From contig JAEUHH010000067.1 in the NCBI GenBank assembly GCA_016795505.1, positions 39,797 to 103,796 on the forward strand: 64,000 nucleotides of DNA. Direction: 5' to 3'. The notes beneath the pieces were generated by a model. It did not search any database. It was not told where the DNA came from and saw only the letters and a list, made by a program, of their open reading frames with translations. Made by a program: the position numbers and the translations under genes. This stretch comes from Verrucomicrobiales bacterium. GTDB taxonomy: Bacteria > Verrucomicrobiota > Verrucomicrobiia > Verrucomicrobiales > DEV007. Within the stretch, counting starts at the first letter, position 1, and each line of letters starts with the position of its first letter. Positions 42,131-49,626 of this stretch are shown piece by piece.

Positions 42131-44014
42131 TCACAGATGCAGTCGCACGAAATCCCACGGCTTGTGGAACAGCACCCAGCCCAGTGGCCGGTAGCCACTT
42201 TGAATGCGGACCTTCCCGCGCATCCCCGGCCGGAGATCGATCCCGCGGTTGTCCATCGCCGCGATACAGACGAAGACATTCTCGGCATCCTTCGTCTCCG
42301 ACACCGGGTAGATTTCCTTGATCGAAGCCTGGTATTTTTCCCGCGGCCGGGCCTCCAGCCGCATCGTCAGATCCATGCCCTCCTTCACCCATGAGATGTC
42401 GGAGTCCGGCACCGCGATCTCCAAAAACATGGTTTCCACCGGCCCGATGTCGAACATCTTCTGACCCATCGACACCGGAACCCCCTTCGAACGTTCCAGG
42501 CTGCCACTGAGCACGTAGCCATCCAGCGGCGAGCGGATTTCCAGATTGGCCTTCTGATATTCCAGCAGATCGACCTGGACCTGGGCGGCATCGGCTTCCA
42601 ACTGGGCCATCTGCACCTCGGCCACATCGCGGGAGACTTTGCGCGCCTGGTCGCGTTTCTTCAGCGCCATTTCCTTTTCGGCCAAGGCCTGGGCGTGTCG
42701 CCAGCCGATCTCCTTGCCGTCGAGCGCGGCGAGCAGTTGCCCCTCCTCGACCTGATCGCCCGGCTTGACGAACACCTCCTGCAGGATGCCGTCGAAGGGT
42801 GCCGCCACCTGACGCATCATCTGCGGCTGCACCTCGCACGGCGCGCCGATGCGGTGCGGCACGGGGATCATCAGCAGCACCACCGTCGCCACCAGCGCCG
42901 CGAAGATCGCCGTTTTTTTGAATCGCGAGGCCCCCGACCAGAATCGGTGGATCTTGCCGCGGATGCCCTTTGGCTTGCCCTGGCGGACCAGTTCCAGCAA
43001 GGCGGCGGCATGGGGCGTCGCCGCCTCCATCAGCTCGAATTTCCGCATCGTGAACGGCTCGCCCGCTTTGAAGAAGAAAACCCAGGTACCGACCTCGCGC
43101 CCCTCGGACGACAACAGCGGCAGGGCGATCATCTGCTTCACGGCAAAGGCCTCCAACAGCTCGGATTGGTCGGTCGCCGGCCAGATCTTCGACTCCGACT
43201 CCTCGATCGGCGGCCAGGCGATCACTTTCTCCAATCCCACCGCCTCGCGCATCGCCGATGCCAGCAGCCGGGTGCCGTGGCTGCGGGCCTCGACTTTGGC
43301 AAATCCCGACATGCCCTCGACCCGGAGCCGGGCGCCGCGCCCCAGGCCGATCGCCACGCGGGAGCAATTCACGAACTGGCGGATCTCCCGCGCCACGATC
43401 GAGACCGACTCATCCAGCGTCGGCGCCAGACTGGCCCGCGAAAACAGGTCCACCAGCAGCGTCGACTGGAGAAAGCCGGAGCGGTAGGCCTCCGTCTCCG
43501 CCAGTTGGTGCCGTTCCACGAACACCCGCGTCATCAGGTGCAGGATCGTAAAAATCGGTCCCACAAAAGGCGCCCGGGCTGGGCCGAGCAGCAGCATCAG
43601 CAGTTGAGCCGGCTTTCCCGGTCCCGGCTCGAAGGAGACGCCCAACAGGATGTGCGGCGCCCCGTCCAGCTTGATGCCCGACTGCACGCTTCCGACCGAC
43701 TTCAGCGCCGTTCCCGCCAGGGTGCGCACCTCCGGCATCATCGCAAAGCCCGTCGAGACATTCGGTGCCGCCGCCACCATCAGGATGCGCGGCTCCCCGC
43801 CCAGGCTGCCATCCAGCAGCAATGCGGCCCGGGCTCCGGCCTGGGCCCGCGCATACTCCACCACCTCGCGGCGAAAGGCGGTCTCGTCCTCCTCCTGCGA
43901 GGTCAGCACCGCTGTGAAGCGCTTCAGGGTTTCCTCCGGCGGCAAAGCCGACTCCGCCGCCGAGGCGGCCCCCGTCGTGGCCGGGGCGAGCAGCGTCTGA
44001 GTGGCTTCGTTCAT
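42131..44014 (-). CDS. GAF-domain HlyD-family adaptor protein
   Basis: The ATG at 44014 gives 627 residues. The N-terminal half looks like cytoplasmic GAF-type sensor sequence (RAQAGARAALLLDGSLGG, then ALPLLSSEGREVGTWVFFFK). A single TM follows (FKKTAIFAALVATVVLLMIP, about residues 370-390), then a HlyD periplasmic adaptor: APFDGILQEVFVKPGDQVEE, a coiled coil (RHAQALAEKEMALKKRDQAR), and IRSPLDGYVLSG. The combination joins intracellular sensing to an export adaptor. The upstream 138 bases are the divergent promoter region shared with the permease operon. No TolC-like outer-membrane factor is nearby. Confidence 0.85.
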   Translation of the reverse strand: MNEATQTLLAPATTGAASAAESALPPEETLKRFTAVLTSQEEDETAFRREVVEYARAQAGARAALLLDGSLGGEPRILMVAAAPNVSTGFAMMPEVRTLAGTALKSVGSVQSGIKLDGAPHILLGVSFEPGPGKPAQLLMLLLGPARAPFVGPIFTILHLMTRVFVERHQLAETEAYRSGFLQSTLLVDLFSRASLAPTLDESVSIVAREIRQFVNCSRVAIGLGRGARLRVEGMSGFAKVEARSHGTRLLASAMREAVGLEKVIAWPPIEESESKIWPATDQSELLEAFAVKQMIALPLLSSEGREVGTWVFFFKAGEPFTMRKFELMEAATPHAAALLELVRQGKPKGIRGKIHRFWSGASRFKKTAIFAALVATVVLLMIPVPHRIGAPCEVQPQMMRQVAAPFDGILQEVFVKPGDQVEEGQLLAALDGKEIGWRHAQALAEKEMALKKRDQARKVSRDVAEVQMAQLEADAAQVQVDLLEYQKANLEIRSPLDGYVLSGSLERSKGVPVSMGQKMFDIGPVETMFLEIAVPDSDISWVKEGMDLTMRLEARPREKYQASIKEIYPVSETKDAENVFVCIAAMDNRGIDLRPGMRGKVRIQSGYRPLGWVLFHKPWDFVRLHL

Positions 44015-44152
44015 GGGTGGGGGATTTGTCTTCGGCCGCGTCAGCGTGACCGCATGCCTGTCGGCAAATGACTGGCGGGAAAAATCCGCCTTTCCCGACC
44101 ATTTGGCAACCGCCATTATACAGAGGGCTCCGACCGCCTCCCATCACCGCCG

Positions 44153-46516
44153 ATGCGCGCTCTGCACCGAAAACTCGTTCGCGACCTGCTCCACATGAAA
44201 GGGCAGTCCGTCGCCATCGCGGCGGTCATCGGGTGCGGCATCGCCGTTTTCATCGGCGCCCAGACGACTTTGTGGTCGCTCCGCTCCGCCCGCGATGCCT
44301 ACTACGACCGCTATCGGTTCGCCTCCATCTTCGCCCCGCTGAAACAGGCGCCGCTGGCCATCGCCCGGCGCGCCGCCGACCTGCCCGGCGTTGCCAGCGT
44401 CGAAGCCCGCCTCGTCGAGGGCGTGACCCTCGATCTCCCCGGTCTTGCCGAGCCGGCGGTGGGAAAGATCGTCTCCCTGCCCGATCGCGGCGAGCCGGCC
44501 CTGAATGCCGTGCATTTGCTCCGCGGACGCCTCCCCGAGCCGACCCGCACCGGCGAGATCCTCGTCGAGGAGGCCTTCGCCGACGCGAACCGCCTCGGCC
44601 CCGGCGACAGCCTGCGCGCCGTCATGAACGGACGCCTCCAGACCCTCCGCATCGTCGGCATCGCCCTCTGCCCGGAGTACATCACCACCATCCAGCCCGG
44701 CAGCCTGTTTCCTGACGACCGCCGATTCGGTATTTTTTGGATGCGTCGCGGCCAGATGGAGGCCGCCTTCGACCGCGAGGGGGCCTGCAACGACCTCGCC
44801 CTGTCCCTGATGCCCGGCGCCTCGGAGGAAGAGACCATTCGCCGCCTTGATCTCCTCCTCGAGCCCTACGGCGGCCTCGGCGCCACCGGTCGGGACCGCC
44901 ATCTCAGCCACCGCTTCGTCAGCGACGAACTCCAGCAGCTCAAAACGATGAGCCTGATCCCGCCGTCGATCTTTCTCTCCGTCGCCGCCTTCCTGCTGAA
45001 TGTCGCCCTGCGCCGCCTCCTTACCCTGCAGCGCGAGCAGATCGCCGCCCTCAAGGCCTTCGGCTACAGCAACGGCCAGATCGGCCGGCACTACCTCCAG
45101 CTCATCGGCGTCATCATCGCCGGCGGCATCCTGCTCGGCTGGGCCCTCGGCGCCTACATGGGGAAAAGCATGACCGGGATGTATGCCGGCTTTTACCGGT
45201 TTCCCGCGGCCGTATTCCAGCCGGACTACCGGATTTTCCTCGCCGGTGCGCTGATCAGCCTCGTTACCGGCATCGCCGGCGTCTATTCCGGAGTGAAAAA
45301 GGCCGTCGCCATCCCGCCGGCCGAGGCGATGCGCCCCGAGCCGCCGCCCGACTACCGCCCTTCGCTGATCGAGCGGCTTGGCTGGCACCGCTGGCTCAGC
45401 CAGGCGCCCCGCATGATCCTCCGCGAGCTGACCCGCCGCCCCGCCAAGGCCGCCCTGACCACCATCGGGATCGCCTTTGCCTGTGCTATCCTCATCGTGG
45501 GGAATTTCGGCCGCGATGCCATCGAGTACCTCGTCGATTTCCAATACACCCTCCAGCAGCGGCACGACGCCACCGTCGTTTTCCACGAAGCCGTGCCCGA
45601 GCGCGTCCTCGGCAGTCTCGCCCGCATCCCCGGCGTCCAGGCCATCGAGCCCTTCCGCTCCGTGTCGGTGCGGCTCCGCCACGGCCCTCTTTCCCGCCAG
45701 GTTGCCATCTCCGGTCTCGACGATCGGCGCGACCTCTACCGGCTCGTCGATGCCCGCGAGCGCCTCGTCGACCTGCCGCCCACCGGGGTGGCGCTGTCCA
45801 GTCAGTTGGCCAGCATCCTCGACCTCCGCATCGGCGACCCCGTGCAGATCGAGGTCCTCGAGGGTGCCCGCCCCGTGCGCACTGCCATCGTTACCGGACT
45901 CGTGGACGACTTTGCCGGCACCTCGGCCTGGATGAGCCGCGACGCGCTCCACCGCCTGCTGCGCGAGGGCCCCGCCGTCTCCGGCGTGTATCTGCAGATC
46001 GATCCTGTCCACGAGACCGCCGCCTATCGTGCCCTCAAGGAGGCTCCCCGCGTCGCCGCCGTCACCCTGCAGCGCGTCGCCGTGCAGAGCTTCATGGACA
46101 ACTTCGCGGAAAACCTGCTCCGCATGCGTCTGTTCAACGTCGCCTTCGCCTGTGTCATCGCCGTCGGCGTCGTTTACAACAGCGCCCGCGTCTCCCTGTC
46201 CGAGCGCAGCCGCGAGCTGGCCACCCTGCGCGTCATTGGCTTCACCCGTGGCGAGGTCGGCGGCATCCTGCTCGGCGAGTTGGGATTCCTCACCCTGCTC
46301 GCCATCCCGCTCGGCTTCCTCATCGGCTCCGGGCTCTGCAAATTCATCGCCACCGCCCTGGAGACCGAGATGTACCGCATCCCCTTTGTCATCAATGCCT
46401 TCACCTACACCTTCGCCGCGCTGGTCATCGCCGCCGCCGCCGTGTTCTCCGGACTCATGGTCAGACACGGCATCGACCGGCTCGATCTCGTTGCCGTGTT
46501 GAAATCCCGCGAATGA
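44153..46516 (+). CDS. FtsX-family ABC transporter permease, duplicated type
   Basis: The 787-residue protein has two FtsX/MacB-type halves. TM segments can be seen at about 18-38 (VAIAAVIGCGIAVFIGA), 275-295, 325-345 (LIGVIIAGGILLGWALGAYM), 360-385, then 432-450 (AALTTIGIAFACAILIVG), 660-680, 710-730 and 750-775. Each half has a large periplasmic MacB-core domain (RIVGIALCPEYITTIQPG in the first). The closing motifs RELATLRVIGFTRGEVGGIL and LERS-type loops are typical. DevC/MacB-type permeases need an ATPase; none is encoded next to this gene. The HlyD adaptor follows 28 bases later. Confidence 0.92.
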   Translation: MRALHRKLVRDLLHMKGQSVAIAAVIGCGIAVFIGAQTTLWSLRSARDAYYDRYRFASIFAPLKQAPLAIARRAADLPGVASVEARLVEGVTLDLPGLAEPAVGKIVSLPDRGEPALNAVHLLRGRLPEPTRTGEILVEEAFADANRLGPGDSLRAVMNGRLQTLRIVGIALCPEYITTIQPGSLFPDDRRFGIFWMRRGQMEAAFDREGACNDLALSLMPGASEEETIRRLDLLLEPYGGLGATGRDRHLSHRFVSDELQQLKTMSLIPPSIFLSVAAFLLNVALRRLLTLQREQIAALKAFGYSNGQIGRHYLQLIGVIIAGGILLGWALGAYMGKSMTGMYAGFYRFPAAVFQPDYRIFLAGALISLVTGIAGVYSGVKKAVAIPPAEAMRPEPPPDYRPSLIERLGWHRWLSQAPRMILRELTRRPAKAALTTIGIAFACAILIVGNFGRDAIEYLVDFQYTLQQRHDATVVFHEAVPERVLGSLARIPGVQAIEPFRSVSVRLRHGPLSRQVAISGLDDRRDLYRLVDARERLVDLPPTGVALSSQLASILDLRIGDPVQIEVLEGARPVRTAIVTGLVDDFAGTSAWMSRDALHRLLREGPAVSGVYLQIDPVHETAAYRALKEAPRVAAVTLQRVAVQSFMDNFAENLLRMRLFNVAFACVIAVGVVYNSARVSLSERSRELATLRVIGFTRGEVGGILLGELGFLTLLAIPLGFLIGSGLCKFIATALETEMYRIPFVINAFTYTFAALVIAAAAVFSGLMVRHGIDRLDLVAVLKSRE

Positions 46517-46544
46517 GCTATCTTTCCCCGTCCCGCATCGCCCC

Positions 46545-47798
46545 ATGAAAGCCAAACCCATCCTCTGGACCGCCGCCGCCCTCGCCGCCGCGGCGCTGAT
46601 CCACGCCGGGCTGCGCGACCGGCCCGTCTCTGTCGATTTCGGCATCGTGTCGCGGGGGGCGCTCACCGTCACCGTCGACGAGGATGGCGAGACCCGCATT
46701 CGGGATCCCTACCTCATCTCCGCACCCCTCGCGGGCCGCCTGCTGCGGATCGAACTCGAGCCCGGCGACGAGGTGAGAAAAGACGACTCCCTCGCCGCCA
46801 TCGATCCCGGCGAGCCCGGCCTGCTCGATGCCCGCACCGCCGCCGAGGCCGGTGCCCGCGTCAGTGCGGCCGAGGCCGCGTACCAGCGCACCCAGAGCCA
46901 GCTCGAAGTGGCGAAGGCCGACCTCGATCAGGCGCAGCGGAATCACCAGCGTAACCAAGGGCTTTTCGAACAGGAAAACATCGCCATCGCCACCCTTGAG
47001 GACAGCGCCCACGCCCTCCGCGTCGCCACTGGCAATCTCGCCGCCGCCCAGTCCACCCAGGAGATCGCCCGCTTCGACCTGGAACAGGCCCGCGCCGCCC
47101 TCCTGCACTCCCAGTCACTCTCGGCACCCGGCGAGCCGCCCGCTGGCCGGTCCTTCGAGATCCGCAGTCCCATCGACGGAGTCGTCCTGCGCCGCTTTCA
47201 GGAAAGCAGCACCGTCGTCCCCATCGGCGAGCGCCTCCTCGAGATCGGCAATCCGCACGACCTCGAAGTGCGCATCGACGTGCTTTCGCAGGATGCCGTG
47301 CGCATCCGCCCCGGACAGCGTGTCGCGATCGAGCAGTGGGGCGGAGACCAGCCCCTGACCGCCTGGGTGCGGCGGGTCGAGCCCTCGGCCTTCACCAAAG
47401 TCTCCGCCCTCGGCGTCGACGAGCAGCGCGTCTGGATCTATGCCGATTTCGAGGAGCCGGTTCCGATGCAACAGGGTACGATCTCCGATCCAACAGGGTC
47501 TGATCGGAATCCGCCCCCGCCACTCGGCGATGCCTACCGCGTCGAGGCGCGCGTCGTGGTGTGGGAGCAGCCCGATGTGATCCGCGTGCCCGGCGGCGCC
47601 CTGTTCCGCGACGGGGAGAACTGGGCCGTTTACCGGCTCTCCGCCACCGGCCAGGCCGAGCGGGTCACCGTCGAGCTCGGCCAGCGAAACGATCTCGAAG
47701 CCGAGGTGAAAGCCGGTCTCGCCCCCGGCGACCGGGTGGTGCTGCACCCCGGCGATCAGGTCAGGCCCGGCGTTGCCCTGCGGGAACGCCAAACGTGA
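46545..47798 (+). CDS. HlyD-family periplasmic adaptor carrying an in-frame hairpin-element insertion
   Basis: The 417-residue protein has an N-terminal anchor (ILWTAAALAAAALIHAG), a lipoyl half-motif ISAPLAGRLLRIELEPGDEV, an alpha-hairpin coiled coil (RTQSQLEVAKADLDQAQRN), the second lipoyl half (IRSPIDGVVLRRFQESSTV) and the membrane-proximal domain (LGDAYRVEARVVVWEQPDVI). Residues 307-321 (MQQGTISDPTGSDR with its flanks) are encoded exactly by the 45-bp element at 47463-47507, inserted in a loop that in relatives runs directly into the LGDxYRVE motif. It should link the FtsX-type permease to an outer-membrane channel. A strong terminator lies about 100 bases downstream. Confidence 0.92.
   Translation: MKAKPILWTAAALAAAALIHAGLRDRPVSVDFGIVSRGALTVTVDEDGETRIRDPYLISAPLAGRLLRIELEPGDEVRKDDSLAAIDPGEPGLLDARTAAEAGARVSAAEAAYQRTQSQLEVAKADLDQAQRNHQRNQGLFEQENIAIATLEDSAHALRVATGNLAAAQSTQEIARFDLEQARAALLHSQSLSAPGEPPAGRSFEIRSPIDGVVLRRFQESSTVVPIGERLLEIGNPHDLEVRIDVLSQDAVRIRPGQRVAIEQWGGDQPLTAWVRRVEPSAFTKVSALGVDEQRVWIYADFEEPVPMQQGTISDPTGSDRNPPPPLGDAYRVEARVVVWEQPDVIRVPGGALFRDGENWAVYRLSATGQAERVTVELGQRNDLEAEVKAGLAPGDRVVLHPGDQVRPGVALRERQT
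47463..47507 (+). repeat. 45-bp tandem-hairpin element, copy G, in frame in the HlyD gene
   Basis: The copy is close to consensus: CCGATGCAACAGGGT with arm ACGATCT, then CCGATCCAACAGGGT with arm CTGATCGG. Forty-five bases equal 15 codons, and the frame used has no stop. The gene reads through it without disruption. Confidence 0.9.
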
Positions 47799-47824
47799 CG
47801 ACGAAAAAAAATTTGCGTCCCCGC

Positions 47825-47955
47825 TTGGCAAACGGAGCCGACCTGTGTTAGAAGTTCCCTCAGCAGAGCTTTACGAATTCCCCCCTGGGAATAAGGCGGG
47901 CGCGTTGTGGAGAACCATGGAGAGGAATATCCCAGCGCGTCCGCCGATTTTTTTT
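47825..47955 (+). ncRNA. Candidate small RNA with its own promoter and terminator
   Basis: A promoter-like pair TTGGCA (47825-47830) and TAGAAG (47849-47854), 18 bases apart, would start a transcript near 47861. It ends at the terminator at 47895-47955, giving about 95 nt. The interior CCCCCCTGGGAATAAGG and AGAGGAATATCCCAG can form further pairing. There is no reading frame. It may instead be only the 3' leader and terminator of the HlyD operon. Confidence 0.35.
47895..47955 (+). terminator. Strong intrinsic terminator
   Basis: GGCGGGCGCG (47895-47904) pairs with CGCGTCCGCC (47936-47945, one G-T pair). The stem is followed at once by GA and eight T residues (47948-47955). The loop is 31 bases, longer than usual. 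It ends either the permease-adaptor operon or a separate small RNA. Confidence 0.8.
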
Positions 47956-48001
47956 GCCCGGCGGTCAACCTGAGCGGTTTCGACTGGAGCAACCGGCCAC
48001 G

Positions 48002-48038
48002 AAAAAGCCGCCACCACCCGATAGGGGCGATGGCGGCT
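48002..48038 (-). terminator. Intrinsic terminator of the cupredoxin gene
   Basis: On the minus strand AGCCGCCATCGCCCC, a short loop and GGGTGGTGGCGGCT are followed by TTTTTC. The stem begins 34 bases after the stop of the cupredoxin gene. Together with the plus-strand terminator it closes two convergent units. Confidence 0.85.
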
Positions 48039-48071
48039 CTCTGAAAAGCGGTGGTCACCCGCGACGCGGGA

Positions 48072-48536
48072 TCACTTCGTGACCTTCATCACGCCGTTCA
48101 TGATCGCAGCGTGGCCGATGTAGCTGCACAGGAAGGGGTAGTCGCCGGCCTCGGCGGGCGCGGTGAACTCGATCGTCTCCGTCTCGCCCGGCTTCAGCAG
48201 CTTGGTGTGGTGGAGCAGGTCTTCGGACTCCGGCACGGGATTGTTGATCCAGTTCGGGTTGCTCAACTTGGTGGGATCGTTGACCACCGCGATCATCGCG
48301 CCGAGCTTGCCGGGCTTGATGATGAGCAGGTTGTGGGGCTGGAGATTCATGCTGTCGGCGGGATTCACCAGCGTCAGCTTCACTTTCTGGCCGGCTTTCA
48401 CGGTGAATTCCTTGGTGTCGTAGGCGAGCTGGATCTTGTCGGCCGTGATTTTGACTTCGGCATCCTGGGCAAAGGACGATCCGAGCGACAGCAGGGCAAC
48501 CGCAGCGAGGGCGGAAAGGGAGGCAGTGAGTTTCAT
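48072..48536 (-). CDS. Azurin/plastocyanin-type blue copper protein
   Basis: The ATG at 48536 gives 154 residues with a signal peptide (LSALAAVALLSLGSSFAQ). The type-1 copper ligands follow the cupredoxin pattern: His in MNLQPHNLLII, then Cys, His and Met in FLCSYIGHAAIMNGVM near the C-terminus. The segment TVKAGQKVKLTLVNPADSM is the usual beta strand before the first ligand. It is a periplasmic one-electron carrier; the partner is not in this window. A terminator follows. The very AT-rich 48700-48790 upstream region could serve as a promoter for both this gene and the divergent receiver gene. Confidence 0.93.
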   Translation of the reverse strand: MKLTASLSALAAVALLSLGSSFAQDAEVKITADKIQLAYDTKEFTVKAGQKVKLTLVNPADSMNLQPHNLLIIKPGKLGAMIAVVNDPTKLSNPNWINNPVPESEDLLHHTKLLKPGETETIEFTAPAEAGDYPFLCSYIGHAAIMNGVMKVTK

Positions 48537-48805
48537 GCGATGGTTTGGGTAGTTGGGTTCAGTTCGATATCCCGATAGCGGGGCGCCAAGGCTGGCATTC
48601 TCCGGATTTCGGGCCGGAATCGTAACCGAGAGCGGAAAGGCCGCAAGTTTCAAACATCCCTGGCCGGCTGGCGTGCCCGCGCCGGTGGCGGATTGGCAAA
48701 AATTTTGAGGAATTGAGTAAATCTGGAAAATTTTTCTCAAAAAATGTTTATTTTTATGGAAATTGTGCTATTTTCCAAAACATCCAAATCTCAATCCTCG
48801 TTTGA

Positions 48806-49606
48806 ATGAACCGTATCCTCATTGCCGCCGCTGACCCGGCGACTGCACAAGCTTCGCAGAGCACCCTCGCTGCCAACGGCTTCCAGACGGCCGTGGTGTC
48901 CGATTGCAGCCAGTTGGTCGCCTTTTGCCAGCAGCATACGCCGGACCTGACCGTCATCGACCTGAATCTGGGCGGTGGCAGCGTGTGGTCGGCGATTCAG
49001 GCCCTCCGTCAGGACAGCCGTCTCTCGGCGATGCCGCTGGTGGGCCTGTCGAACCAGCCCTCCGAGCCGGAGATCCAGTACGGCCTGCGTCTCGGCATGC
49101 TGGCGATCGACAGCAAGCCGGTGAATCCCGCCTCGTTCCTGTCGGCGGTCCGCAACGCCCTCCAGGCCCCGGCGGTGCCGTCCAATGTCACCCCGATGCC
49201 CATGTCCGCCCCCTCCACGTCCTCTGGCAACGATCCAGTGAGCCGCCTGCTGGCTCAGACCCGCGAGATTCGCGAGCTGACCGCCGCTCTGAAGCCGCAT
49301 GTGCCGAGCTTTGGTGACGAAGCCCCCGAACTGTTCACCTACATCGAAAACTCCGGCGCCCAGATCTGGGAGGAGCTTTCCCGCATCGGCCAGCAGGGCC
49401 CCGAGCGCTCGGCCATCGCGCTGCAGGACAAGGATTTGCGGCACGATTTCCGCAACATGATCGGTTCGGTCACCGGATTCTCGGAACTGTTGCTGATGGA
49501 GCCGACGGTGGAGGGCGAAAGCCGCACCCGCTTCACCCGCATCCGCGAGATCTGCCGCGCCTTCTGCGACCTGCTCGACGAGCAGAAAGCCGCCGCCGCG
49601 GCCTGA
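48806..49606 (+). CDS. Receiver domain joined to a DHp-like histidine segment, no kinase domain
   Basis: The N-terminal 120 residues are a receiver domain with the phospho-acceptor Asp52 (TVIDLNLGGGS), though the acidic pair near the start is degenerate (LIAAADPATAQ, one Asp). After a Pro/Ser linker, the C-terminal helices have HDFRNMIGSVTGFSELLLM around His213, which looks like the DHp helix of a histidine kinase with its HxxxN motif. No ATP-binding domain follows; the protein ends after about 30 more residues. It could act as a phosphotransfer or docking protein. It has its own AT-rich promoter region and is not in an operon. Confidence 0.82.
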   Translation: MNRILIAAADPATAQASQSTLAANGFQTAVVSDCSQLVAFCQQHTPDLTVIDLNLGGGSVWSAIQALRQDSRLSAMPLVGLSNQPSEPEIQYGLRLGMLAIDSKPVNPASFLSAVRNALQAPAVPSNVTPMPMSAPSTSSGNDPVSRLLAQTREIRELTAALKPHVPSFGDEAPELFTYIENSGAQIWEELSRIGQQGPERSAIALQDKDLRHDFRNMIGSVTGFSELLLMEPTVEGESRTRFTRIREICRAFCDLLDEQKAAAAA

Positions 49607-49626
49607 CGCCGGAACCGCGGGAAAAA

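Noticed and set aside
44153..46516. A hidden ATP-binding subunit in the permease operon
   Set aside because: No Walker A or LSGGQ-type motif appears in any frame between 44153 and 47798.
47799..47955. 6S RNA, SRP RNA or tmRNA
   Set aside because: The conserved cores (such as GGAAGGAAGC of the SRP RNA or a tag peptide frame) are missing. Only a generic small-RNA candidate is claimed.
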